Positions 33,756-41,977 of a stretch of 64,000 nucleotides of DNA are shown piece by piece. Numbering within the stretch: position 1 is the first letter of the stretch; every line of letters begins with the position of its first letter. Both the position numbers and the translations under genes were made by a program. The notes beneath the pieces were generated by a model, which made no database searches, had not been told where the DNA came from, and saw only the letters and a program-made list of their open reading frames with translations. The stretch comes from Streptomyces sp. LBL (lineage in GTDB: Bacteria; Actinomycetota; Actinomycetes; Streptomycetales; Streptomycetaceae). Location: contig NZ_JARXYX010000014.1 in NCBI RefSeq assembly GCF_029893585.1, positions 62,001 to 126,000 on the forward strand, given 5' to 3'.

Positions 33756-34358
33756 ATGAAACACGTCATGCTGGGGGATCTGGAGGTCTCCCGCATCGGT
33801 CTCGGCGTCATGACGGCGTCCCATGGTTGTACGGGCAAGAACACGGGCGACGCTGAGGCGATACGCGCCGTCCATCGGGCTCTGGAGCTGGGTGTCACTT
33901 TCATCGACACTGCCGAGGTGTACGGGCCTTTCCTCAACGAGGAACTGGTCGGCCGGGCGCTCAAGGGCCGTCGTGACCAGGCCGTCGTCGCGACGAAGTT
34001 CGGATTCGTCTCGCACACGGGACGTGAGGGCATGCTCGACAGCAGCCCGGCCAACGTCCGGGCGGCCCTGGAGGGATCCCTCAAGCGGTTGGGCACCGAC
34101 CACGTCGATCTGCTCTACCAGCACCGCGTCGACCCTGAGGTGCCCATCGAGGAGACCGTCGGCGCCATGGCCGAGTTGGTCAAGGAAGGCAAGGTCGGCC
34201 ACCTCGGGCTCTCCGAGGCCGGTCCAATCCGAGCATTAATTGTGAAGGCACTGTGGACCCTCTGCTCCTTCAGTGGAAGGGCGCGTTCCGGGTACAGATC
34301 TCTACCCCCCAACCTGAGCTTTCCCGGGGCTGCCTGCGCAGTACCGTGGCGGGCATGA
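33756..34358 (+). pseudogene. Truncated third aldo/keto reductase
   Basis: From ATG 33756 the product follows the same family (MKHVMLGDLEVSRIGLG, DTAEVYGPFLNEELVG, VVATKFGF, LYQHRVDP). It is clearly diverged from copies A and B. After LGLSEAGP (about residue 156) the homology ends and 44 unrelated residues follow. The C-terminal half with the cofactor-binding loop is missing, so it should be inactive. The unrelated tail is simply the promoter region of the next regulator gene, and its stop overlaps that gene's ATG. Confidence 0.85.
34288..34307 (+). promoter_or_regulatory. XRE-type operator site 3
   Basis: CCGGGTACAGATCTCTACCC lies 47 bases before the XRE gene at 34355 and matches sites 1, 2 and 4 in arms and spacing. 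It sits inside the out-of-family tail of the truncated aldo/keto reductase, immediately after the deletion point. Confidence 0.65.
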
Positions 34359-35221
34359 GCAGGGACGCACACCTCAGCGAGCTGGGTGAATTCCTCACGG
34401 CTCGGCGCGCCGAGCTGAGCCCCCGTGCAATGGGTCTGCCCGAGAGCGGGGCCTTGCGGCGGGTTCCGGGCCTGCGCCGAGAAGAGGTGGCGCAGTTGGC
34501 CGCGATCAGCACTGTTTACTACACCCGCTTGGAGCAGGGCCGCATCGAAGCCTCCGCTCGGGTCCTGACGGCCCTGGCCCGCGTGTTTCGCCTGGACGAC
34601 GACCAGCGTGACTACATGCTCGAACTGGCCGGGAAGGAGAAAACGCGGCCACGTCGGAACTCGGTGCAGAAGGTCCGGCCGTCGACGCAGCGGCTCCTCG
34701 ACAATCTCACCGACACTCCCGCTATCGTTCTCGGCCGCTGCATGGACATTCTCGCCTGGAATAACCTTGCGGCCGCCTTGCTCACGGACTTCTCCCAGGT
34801 TCCGGAAGGGCAGCGAAATTCTGCGCGAATGCTCTTCACTGATCCCGCTATGAGGGAACTGTATGCGGACTGGGAAACCGTCGCGCGTACCGTTGTGGCA
34901 TTTCTGAGGATGGAAGCAGCGGACAACCCGGACGATCCCAGAATGGCTGCACTCGTCGAGGAGCTGTCCGAAAAGGATCCCCAGTTCCGGGAGTGGTGGG
35001 CCGCCCACCACGTGGCCCACCACTCCATGGGGACGAAGACCTTCCGTCATCCCGTGGCCGGCGGTCTCACTCTCGACTGGGAGACCCTCGCCTGCCCCAC
35101 CGACCCCGACCAGCACCTCGTCATCTGGACCGCAGAGCCCGGCACTGCCTCCCACGAGGGGCTGCGGGTCCTGGCTTGTTGGGCTGCCAACCACCATCCG
35201 CGAGCCGACACCGCCGGCTGA
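34355..35221 (+). CDS. XRE-family regulator with MmyB-like domain (paralogue 3)
   Basis: The 288-residue protein is a close paralogue of the one at 30361 (SRDAHLSELGEFLTARRAEL; GLRREEVAQLAAISTVYYTR; DTPAIVLGRCMDILAWNNLA; RMLFTDPAMRELYADWETVA). A Ser-Thr-Glu to Ser-Thr-Val change in the recognition region (ISTVYY for ISTEYY) is unusual for this family. The operator-like element lies 47 bases upstream. The next gene, xdhC/paoD, is convergent. Confidence 0.93.
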   Translation: MSRDAHLSELGEFLTARRAELSPRAMGLPESGALRRVPGLRREEVAQLAAISTVYYTRLEQGRIEASARVLTALARVFRLDDDQRDYMLELAGKEKTRPRRNSVQKVRPSTQRLLDNLTDTPAIVLGRCMDILAWNNLAAALLTDFSQVPEGQRNSARMLFTDPAMRELYADWETVARTVVAFLRMEAADNPDDPRMAALVEELSEKDPQFREWWAAHHVAHHSMGTKTFRHPVAGGLTLDWETLACPTDPDQHLVIWTAEPGTASHEGLRVLACWAANHHPRADTAG

Positions 35222-35277
35222 TTTTCTTCTGTGTGGTACGCACCCTGTGCCGCGCCGCGCCGCGGGGAGATCGGTCG

Positions 35278-36426
35278 TCACGCGGCTGTTCGTGCTACGG
35301 ATGAAGGAGTGTCTGGGGCGGGCTTGTGAAGGGGTCCGGTACCGAGGGTCAGAGGCAGGCCGGTGCCGTGGTGGGTGTTGGCGATGATCTCGGCGGTGAT
35401 GGAGACGGCGGTCTCCTCGGGAGTATGGGCGCCGAGGTCGAGCCCGATCGGGGAGTGCAGGCGCGCAAGTCGGTCGTCCGGTACGCCTGCTTCGCGCAGT
35501 GCCTGGAGGCGGTGGTCGTGCGTACGCCGTGAACCCATCGCACCGACGTAGCCGGCGGGCAGGTCGAGGGCGAGACGGAGCAGGGGGATGTCGAATTTGG
35601 CGTCGTGGGTGAGTACGCAGACCGCAGTACGGAAATCCACCTCCGTGCCCTCCAGATAGCGGTGCGGCCAGTCGACGACAACTTCGTCGGCATGCGGGAA
35701 ACGGGTCGGCGTCGCGAAGACCGGACGAGCGTCGCAGATGGTGACGTGGTAGCCGAGGAAGCGTCCGACCTCGCTCAGCGCGCCCGCGAAGTCGACCGCG
35801 CCGAAGATGAGCATGCGGGGGCGGGGCGCGTGGGTGTGGACGAGGACGGACAGTCTCTCGGGGCAGGTGTCGGCGTCGCCGCCCACCTCGGTGCGAGCCG
35901 TTCGCCCCGCCCGTAGCAGCGCGCGGGCCTGGGCGGCCACCGCGCGGTCCTCGCGCGTGCTGCCCAGGGTTCCGTCGTAGGCGCTGCCGTCGCCGAGGAG
36001 GGAGAGGGTGCGGCCGAGGAGTCCTTCCGGGCCGTCGATGATCTGGGCGACGGCAGTCGGTCGGCCCTGGGTGACGGCTTCGAGGGCTGTGGTGAGGTGG
36101 GGCTGGGTGGCGGAGTCGACGTGCTGTACGAGGACGTCGATTTCGCCTCCGCAGGTCAGGCCGACGGCGAAGGCGTCGTCGCCGGAGTAGCCGAACCGGG
36201 CCCGGACGGGGGTGCCACTGTCGGCCAGTACCTGTTGGCACAGTTCGTAGACGGCTCCTTCCACGCAGCCGCCGGAGATGCTGCCGACCGCCGTGCCGTC
36301 GGCGTCGACGGCGAGCGCGGTGCCCGGCGGCAGAGGCGCGCTGCCGCTGACCTGAATGACGGTGGCGAGGGCGAAGGGGCGGGCCTCGCGGCACCAGTCG
36401 TACAGCGTGTCCGCGATGTTCAGCAT
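35278..36426 (-). CDS. XdhC/CoxI-family molybdoenzyme maturation factor (PaoD-like)
   Basis: The 382-residue protein has the XdhC/CoxI N-terminal domain (FALATVIQVSGSAPLPPGTA, GSISGGCVEGAVYE) and the C-terminal XdhC Rossmann-like domain (RMLIFGAVDFAGALSEVGRF, then YVGAMGSRRTHDHRLQALRE and SPIGLDLGAHTPEETAVSI). Such proteins bind the molybdenum cofactor, help sulfurate it and insert it into hydroxylase-type molybdoenzymes. It is the fourth gene after the three oxidoreductase subunits, the same order as E. coli paoABCD, and lies 187 bases after paoC. Confidence 0.9.
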   Translation of the reverse strand: MLNIADTLYDWCREARPFALATVIQVSGSAPLPPGTALAVDADGTAVGSISGGCVEGAVYELCQQVLADSGTPVRARFGYSGDDAFAVGLTCGGEIDVLVQHVDSATQPHLTTALEAVTQGRPTAVAQIIDGPEGLLGRTLSLLGDGSAYDGTLGSTREDRAVAAQARALLRAGRTARTEVGGDADTCPERLSVLVHTHAPRPRMLIFGAVDFAGALSEVGRFLGYHVTICDARPVFATPTRFPHADEVVVDWPHRYLEGTEVDFRTAVCVLTHDAKFDIPLLRLALDLPAGYVGAMGSRRTHDHRLQALREAGVPDDRLARLHSPIGLDLGAHTPEETAVSITAEIIANTHHGTGLPLTLGTGPLHKPAPDTPSSVARTAA

Positions 36427-36613
36427 GGGCGGGTCTCCGGGTGAGACGACGTGGGACGTCGGTGGGGTGCCGGCCTGGGAGGCGGGCCGCCGCCGTGTCG
36501 TCCGGGGGAGAAGGACGCGGCGGCGGCCCTGTCGGTCCGGCGGCGGGGCATGGGCGGCCGCCGGACGGTCGGGCGAACACTGAGGGCTCGGACCGGGCGG
36601 GCCCCCGGATGGC

Positions 36614-38812
36614 TCAGAGCAGGGCTTCCGCGGTGATGGGCAGTTGGCGGACGCGGCGACCGGTGGCGTGGAAGACCGCGTTCGCGATGGCGGGCGCCAC
36701 GCCGATGTGGACGACTTCCCCAAGGCCCTTGACGCCGATGGGGGCGGCCTCGATGTCGTTGCCGCCGTCGAGGAAGATCGCCCGCAGGTCGGGGACGTCG
36801 GCGTTGACCGGGACCATGTAGTTGGCGAGATCGGCGTTGACGATCCGGCCGTCGCGGTGGTCGGTGACCGTGTGCTCCAGCAGCGCCGCGCCGATGCCGC
36901 CGACCTGGCCGCCGAGGGCCTGGCTGTCGGCGAGCTTGGGGCTGATGATGCGGCCCGCGTCGTAGACGCCGAGCATCCGCCGCACCCGTACCAGCCCCAG
37001 GCGGGCGTCGACGGCGACCTCGGCGAACGTCACGCTGTAGCTGTACATGGAGGACCGGGCTTCCCCGGCGGTGTAGGACCCGAGAACTTCCAGGTGGGTG
37101 CGGTCGTTGCGGGTCAGGAGCTGCCCGTAGGTCTCGCCGCGCGCCGGGTTGTCCGACACGTGCAGCCGTCCGGCGCGGACCACGACGTCGCCGGCGTCGA
37201 CGCCGTACAGGGGCGAGCGCTCGTCCTCGACGGCGAGCTTGATCGCCTGCTTCCGCAGTGTGTCGCAGCCGTCCTGGACGGCGGAGCCGACCATGGCCAT
37301 GGTCATCGAGCCGCCGTGGGGCGGGGTCAGCGGCATGGCGGAGTCGCCGAGCCGGAAGGTCACCGTACGCATCGTCAGGCCGAGGGCGTCCGCGGCGACC
37401 TGGGACTGAGAGGTGTAGGTGCCCGGGCCCATGTCGCTGGTCGCGGCCTCGACCAGGGCGGTGCCGTCGGCATCCAGCCTGACCCGGGCCTGGGTGGTGA
37501 AGCCTCGAGGGACGTCCATGATGCCGGTGGCCATGCCGGTGCCGATCAGCCAGTCGCCGTCGCGGGTGGAGCGCGGCTTGGGGTTGCGCCGGCTCCAGCC
37601 GAACTCGCGGGCGCCGGTGGCGAGGCACTCGCGCAGCCGCCGAGTGGAGAACGGCAGCCCGTTGGACGGGTCCTCCTCCGGTTCGTTGCGCAGCCGCAGC
37701 TCGACGGGGTCGATGCCCAGCTTGTGGGCGAGTTCGTCCATCGCCGACTCGACGGCGATGGCGGCGGTGGCGAAACCGGGACCGCGCATCCACACCGGCG
37801 TGTTCACGTCCAGTGGCACCGTCCGGTACTCCTGGCGGACGTGGGGCGCGTTGTAGACCATCTGCCCGGCGTGCAGGACACCCTCGGTGAAGTTCTCATA
37901 CGTCGAGGTCTCAGCCTTCAGGTGCTGCACCATGGCGCTCACCCGGCCGCGCCGGTCGCTGCCCAGGCGCACCCGGTACTCGTAGGCGGGCCGGAAGCCC
38001 GTACCGAAGTACAGCTGCTTGCGGGACAGCACGAGCTTGACCGGGCGGCCGGTCTCACGGGCGGCGATTGCCGCGGTGGCGATGTGGGGCCAGGCGCGAA
38101 TGGCGTTGCCGAACCCGCCGCCGACGAACGGTGAGATGACGCGCACCGAGTCCTTCGGAATACCGAACACGGCGGCGAGGTCCTTCTGCGTACCGATCGG
38201 CCACTGGGTCTTGTCCCACAGAATGAGTTCGTCGCCGTCCCAGCGGGCGATGGTGGCGTGCGGTTCCATCGCGTTGTGATGGGCTCGGGGCAGCTGGTAG
38301 GTGACGTCCAGCCGGACGGCGGCGGACGCGAACGCCTTGTCCGCGTCGCCCCGCGCATAGTGCACGGGTTCACCGGCCGGCGCGGAGGCCATGTCGGTCG
38401 ACGGCTTCGCGGCGTCGTAGCGGACCTTCACCAGGCTCGCGGCGTGCTGCGCCGTCTCCAGTGCGGTGGCCACCACGACGGCGACCGGCTGACCGTGGAA
38501 GAGGACCTTGTCGTCCTGGAATATCCGCAGTTGTTTGTTGCCCGGCGGATCAATCGACTCCGGGTTGCCGCGGTAAACCAGCTTGGGCGCGTTGAGGTGG
38601 CTGATGACCTTGAGGACGCCGGGCTGGGCGAGGGCCGCACGGGTGTCGATGCCGGTGATGCGCCCGCGGCCCATGGTGCTGTCCACGATGACGGCGTGGA
38701 CGACGCCTTTGATGTCGTGTTCGGCGGCGTACGTCGCCTTCCCCGTCACCTTCAGCCGGCCGTCCACGCGGGTCAGCGGCGCTCCGACGGCCGCCTGCGG
38801 CTGCGGGCTCAC
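36614..38812 (-). CDS. paoC: Aldehyde oxidoreductase molybdenum-binding subunit (PaoC-like)
   Basis: The 732-residue subunit has the xanthine oxidase-family layout: AxB domain (RVDGRLKVTGKATYAAEHDI), then molybdopterin-contact motifs VGGGFGNAIRAWPHI and RGPGFATAAIAVESAMDELA, and the active-site glutamate in GVKGLGEVVHIG near the C-terminus. The length equals that recalled for E. coli PaoC. The GTG start at 38812 overlaps the stop of paoB (GTGA) and follows AGGAGGTACCAA, so the subunits are coupled. Substrates are expected to be aromatic or other aldehydes; that is inference from family. Confidence 0.9.
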   Translation of the reverse strand: MSPQPQAAVGAPLTRVDGRLKVTGKATYAAEHDIKGVVHAVIVDSTMGRGRITGIDTRAALAQPGVLKVISHLNAPKLVYRGNPESIDPPGNKQLRIFQDDKVLFHGQPVAVVVATALETAQHAASLVKVRYDAAKPSTDMASAPAGEPVHYARGDADKAFASAAVRLDVTYQLPRAHHNAMEPHATIARWDGDELILWDKTQWPIGTQKDLAAVFGIPKDSVRVISPFVGGGFGNAIRAWPHIATAAIAARETGRPVKLVLSRKQLYFGTGFRPAYEYRVRLGSDRRGRVSAMVQHLKAETSTYENFTEGVLHAGQMVYNAPHVRQEYRTVPLDVNTPVWMRGPGFATAAIAVESAMDELAHKLGIDPVELRLRNEPEEDPSNGLPFSTRRLRECLATGAREFGWSRRNPKPRSTRDGDWLIGTGMATGIMDVPRGFTTQARVRLDADGTALVEAATSDMGPGTYTSQSQVAADALGLTMRTVTFRLGDSAMPLTPPHGGSMTMAMVGSAVQDGCDTLRKQAIKLAVEDERSPLYGVDAGDVVVRAGRLHVSDNPARGETYGQLLTRNDRTHLEVLGSYTAGEARSSMYSYSVTFAEVAVDARLGLVRVRRMLGVYDAGRIISPKLADSQALGGQVGGIGAALLEHTVTDHRDGRIVNADLANYMVPVNADVPDLRAIFLDGGNDIEAAPIGVKGLGEVVHIGVAPAIANAVFHATGRRVRQLPITAEALL

Positions 38813-39789
38813 TTGGTACCTCCTACGATGCGCAGCTGGCGCTCGACGGTTCGTTTGAGGAGCTCGGCCTTGAAACGGTTGTGCTCCAGGGGGCGGGCCC
38901 CGTCCGCCGCATGCTTCGCGGCCTCGGCCCACAGCGCCCGCGAGGGCCGCTCGCCGATGAGGTGGTTCTCGACGGCGGGCAGCTTCCACGGCACGGTGCC
39001 CACACCACCGGCGGCCACCTTCGCCTCCCGGATCACCCCGCCGTGTACGTGCAGCGCGACGGCCGCCGAGGTCAGGGCGAACTCGTACGACTGCCGGTCA
39101 CGCACCTTCAGGTAACCCGACTTGAGCGGACGCGGAAGGGCCGGAATCTCAACGGCAGTGATCAACTCGCCCTTGCGGAGGGCCTGTTCACGGTTCGGAG
39201 TGCTGCCGGGCCGCAGCAGGAAGTCGGCGAAGGGGATGCTGCGTGCGCCGTCCGGGCCGAGCAGGCGGACGGTTGCCTCCAGCGCGGCGAAGGCCACGGC
39301 CACGTCGGAGGGATGCGTGGCCACGCAGGACTCGGAGGTGCCGAGGATCGCGTGGGTGCGGTTGAAGCCGCCCCTTGCGGCGCAACCCGAGCCGGGCTCG
39401 CGCTTGTTGCAGGCGGCGGTCACGTCGCGGAAGTAGGTACAGCGGGTGCGCTGCATGATGTTCCCGCCGATGGTGGCCATGTTCCGCAACTGGGCCGAAG
39501 CGCTCAGCTCCAGCGCCTCGGAGATGACCGGGTAGGTGGTGCGGACCTTGGCATGGGCGGCGGCCTCGGCCATCCGCACCAACGCTCCGATGCGCAAGCC
39601 TCCGCGCTCGGTGACGGTGACCTCGCGCAGCGGCAGCGCACTGATGTCGACCAGCGTCTCAGGGCGTTCGACGGTCTCGCGCATGAGGTCGACGAGGGTG
39701 GTGCCGCCGGCGATGTAACGCCCGCCGCGTCGCCCGGCGTTGAGGGCTTCGGCGGTGTCGGAGGCTTTGGTGAGGGTGAAGGGATACAT
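38809..39789 (-). CDS. paoB: Aldehyde oxidoreductase FAD-binding subunit (PaoB-like)
   Basis: The 326-residue subunit has the FAD loop RYIAGGTTLVDLMRE and GGNIMQRTRCTYFRD, followed by extra cysteines (AACNKREPGSGC). Added cysteines at this position ligate a [4Fe-4S] cluster in E. coli PaoB and are absent from ordinary xanthine dehydrogenase medium subunits. The C-terminal CO dehydrogenase flavoprotein domain (YEFALTSAAVALHVHGG, KVAAGGVGTVPWKLP) is complete. It sits between paoA (12-base gap) and paoC (4-base overlap). Confidence 0.9.
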   Translation of the reverse strand: MYPFTLTKASDTAEALNAGRRGGRYIAGGTTLVDLMRETVERPETLVDISALPLREVTVTERGGLRIGALVRMAEAAAHAKVRTTYPVISEALELSASAQLRNMATIGGNIMQRTRCTYFRDVTAACNKREPGSGCAARGGFNRTHAILGTSESCVATHPSDVAVAFAALEATVRLLGPDGARSIPFADFLLRPGSTPNREQALRKGELITAVEIPALPRPLKSGYLKVRDRQSYEFALTSAAVALHVHGGVIREAKVAAGGVGTVPWKLPAVENHLIGERPSRALWAEAAKHAADGARPLEHNRFKAELLKRTVERQLRIVGGTK

Positions 39790-39801
39790 GGGAGGCGGGT
39801 C

Positions 39802-40464
39802 TCATTTCCCGTGGGCGGTCTGCTCGACCGCGCGCACGATCTTCACGTAACAGCCGCAGCGGCAGATGTTGCCGCTCATCCACTCCCGGATCTCGTCCGC
39901 CGAACCGGTGTGGCCTTCCTGGATGCAGCCGACGCCGGACATGATCTGACCAGGCGTGCAGTAGCCGCACTGGAAGGCGTCCTCGTCGATGAACGCCTTC
40001 TGGAGCGGGTGCAGTTCACCGTCCTCGCCCCCGGGGGCGAGCCCTTCGATGGTGGTGATCTCGGCGCCCTCCAGACGGACCGCGAGCGTCAGGCAAGAGT
40101 TGACGCGGCGGCCGTCGACCAGGACCGTGCAGGCTCCGCAGGCGCCGGCGTTGCAGCCCTTCTTGGAGCCGGGCAGGTCCAAATGTTCGCGCAGCAGGTC
40201 CAGTAGCGAGGTCCGGTTGTCGACCGTGACGGTGTGACGCTTCCCGTTGACCGTCAGCGAGACACGACTGCTCGGCGGTGCCTTGGCGGCGGCCCCCGTC
40301 TCGGCGGCAAGCGCAGCCGGACCCGTCATCAGGCCGCCGGTCACGACGGCGCCACCGGCTGCGGTGGTCGTCGCGATGAACGTGCGCCGGGAGGGCGCGG
40401 AGGCGGGCTCGGCAGAGGGGGTGGTGGGGGGAGAAACAGCTGACTCGGTGAGTTCAGTGGACAT
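39802..40464 (-). CDS. paoA: Aldehyde oxidoreductase [2Fe-2S] subunit with Tat signal (PaoA-like)
   Basis: The 220-residue subunit starts with a twin-arginine signal (PSRRTFIATTTAAGGAVVTG, then hydrophobic and ALAA), so the assembled complex should be exported folded across the membrane. The mature part has the plant-type [2Fe-2S] motif GCNAGACGACTVLVDGRRV with a later Cys in NSC, and the second cluster motif CGYCTPGQIMSG with NICRCGCY. This Tat-bearing small subunit separates PaoABC from cytoplasmic xanthine dehydrogenases. An operator-like element lies 214 bases upstream. Confidence 0.91.
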   Translation of the reverse strand: MSTELTESAVSPPTTPSAEPASAPSRRTFIATTTAAGGAVVTGGLMTGPAALAAETGAAAKAPPSSRVSLTVNGKRHTVTVDNRTSLLDLLREHLDLPGSKKGCNAGACGACTVLVDGRRVNSCLTLAVRLEGAEITTIEGLAPGGEDGELHPLQKAFIDEDAFQCGYCTPGQIMSGVGCIQEGHTGSADEIREWMSGNICRCGCYVKIVRAVEQTAHGK

Positions 40465-40677
40465 GCGTACGCTTTCGGATCGGCGGCAAGTCGATGGCCT
40501 TGTTCGTCGGCGTGCCCAGAGGCAGAATCCGCGTCGTCGTCATCGCCGGTGTGCTCCGGCCGTGTGGGTAAGTTGCGATGCAGGACTCGGCGCAGGGCAG
40601 GGGGGGAATTCGTCCAGCTCACTCAGAGCGTGGCTGGTCATGAACGTCAGTTTGCCATCAGTTGGCAGTCTCGTGGG

Positions 40678-40697
40678 GGGTAGAGTTTTCTGTCTGG
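40678..40697 (-). promoter_or_regulatory. XRE-type operator site 4 upstream of paoA
   Basis: Read on the minus strand this is CCAGACAGAAAACTCTACCC. Its right half AAAACTCTACCC plus the following CCC equals site 2 exactly over 15 bases; the left arm is weaker (AGACA for GGGTA). It would give the pao messenger a leader of about 200 bases. Confidence 0.55.
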
Positions 40698-41274
40698 ATG
40701 TCTGACGCCCTGGATGGAAAACTTCACCCCTTGCGGACATGCGGGACGGTGAAAATGTCGCAAGTAAGGTCAGTGTAGGACCGGGCTGGCGGACGTTCTC
40801 CGCCGAACCGGCCGGGTTTGTTTGCTGACTTCTCAATTATCTGCGCGTGGGTCGGCTCAATTCTGCTTTTCTGTGCGCGCCGTTGATCGTCATTATTAAG
40901 TCGGCCCACCGCATTTGAGCCCGTCGCATTTGAGGGGCCATGGGCCGCGAGACTCCATAGGCCGTCCGCACGTCAGCGGGCCGATGACCGAACAGGCGGG
41001 CTACACCCTGCAGCCTGGGGGTCACCATGGGAGTGGAGAGTGAAGGCAACATGACTGGCATGTCCGCACTGGACCTGCTGGACGTCCGCGGGCGCCCTCA
41101 GCGCGACCTGCAGGAATCGAGGCCGGAACCCAGGTCGGCCTTCCTCTCCCGCAAGGTCAATATGGTGGTGAAGAGGACCGGCAACGAGTCGTCTGTCCTA
41201 CCGGTGGCTGAAGCTGGGCATACAACGTCAAGGAGACCGTCCCGACCAGGAGATCATCCGCACCGTCCAGAAAC
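40698..41274. other. Stretch without a recognisable gene
   Basis: Base composition is more AT-rich around 40830-40910 than elsewhere in the window. Short frames exist on both strands (for example 40837-41061 minus and 41027-41386 plus) but show no family signature, and the plus-strand one overlaps the OLD nuclease remnant. I see no repeat or promoter pattern apart from site 4. Confidence 0.5.
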
Positions 41275-41977
41275 TCAAGCCTGCAGTGGTGATGTTCTGA
41301 AGAAGGCCTCGAAGATGGTGTCGAACTCACCCGCAGTCGATTCCTTGAATGCCGGCAGCCCACGGATGGCATCGGCGGTCGTGTAGCCCTCGCAGAACGT
41401 GTGGGCCCGGTCGTTCTTGTTGTTCGACTCGTTGACCTGGAGTTCGGGGTAGTAGGCCTCGATTGCCCCGCGCTCCCATACATGGATGTCTTCGTGGCGA
41501 AGCATCTGCAGCAGCTTCAGCTTCATCTCCTCCAGCTCTGGGTCCTCGGCCTTTTCGAGGATCCGCCGGGCAGCGCCGGAAGTGGAGCGGGCGAAGAACG
41601 CCTTGACCGCTGCGTCTACTTCCTCGAACCCGCACAGGCCTTGGGCATGCTTTTCGCTCTTGAGCTGTGCGCACTCCCACAGAGCGCGTGCGGTGCCGCT
41701 CTTGCTCAGGCTCTTGAGAGTGCTCGCGGAGACCTGGACGTCCTCGTCCTTCACCAGTTCGTTGACTTTGGAGACGACCCGGTCACGCAACGGGCGGCAC
41801 TCATCGCTTGCCCCTGGTTTGTCGAACCCGTCCAGCGCCGCGTCCAGGTCTGCGACGATCAGCGACTCTCATCTCGAAGCGCTGGAAGAAACTGCGGTAC
41901 CGCTCGATACTGCCCTCGCCTTCGACCTTGGCGATCGCGGCACCCTGCTGGTCTGCAGTAGGTCGGCAGTGCACTGC
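41275..41977 (-). pseudogene. OLD-family nuclease, TOPRIM part, frameshifted and truncated by an IS
   Basis: The minus strand reads AAIAKVEGEGSIERYRSFFQ (TOPRIM glutamate) up to about 41868. After a one-base frameshift it continues with LIVADLDAALDGFDKP (TOPRIM Asp-X-Asp) and RHEDIHVWERGAIEAYYPEL to the stop at 41275. This is the C-terminal nuclease half of an OLD/GajA-like ATP-dependent endonuclease, a family with anti-phage roles. The N-terminal ATPase half would lie to the right but is cut off at the ISAs1 end at 41978. I did not find it elsewhere in the window. Confidence 0.75.

Noticed and set aside
40837..41061. Minus-strand frame with a stretch resembling a tyrosine recombinase end (GHRPADVRTAY)
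   Set aside because: No catalytic Arg/His/Tyr pattern is complete and no upstream integrase sequence is present.
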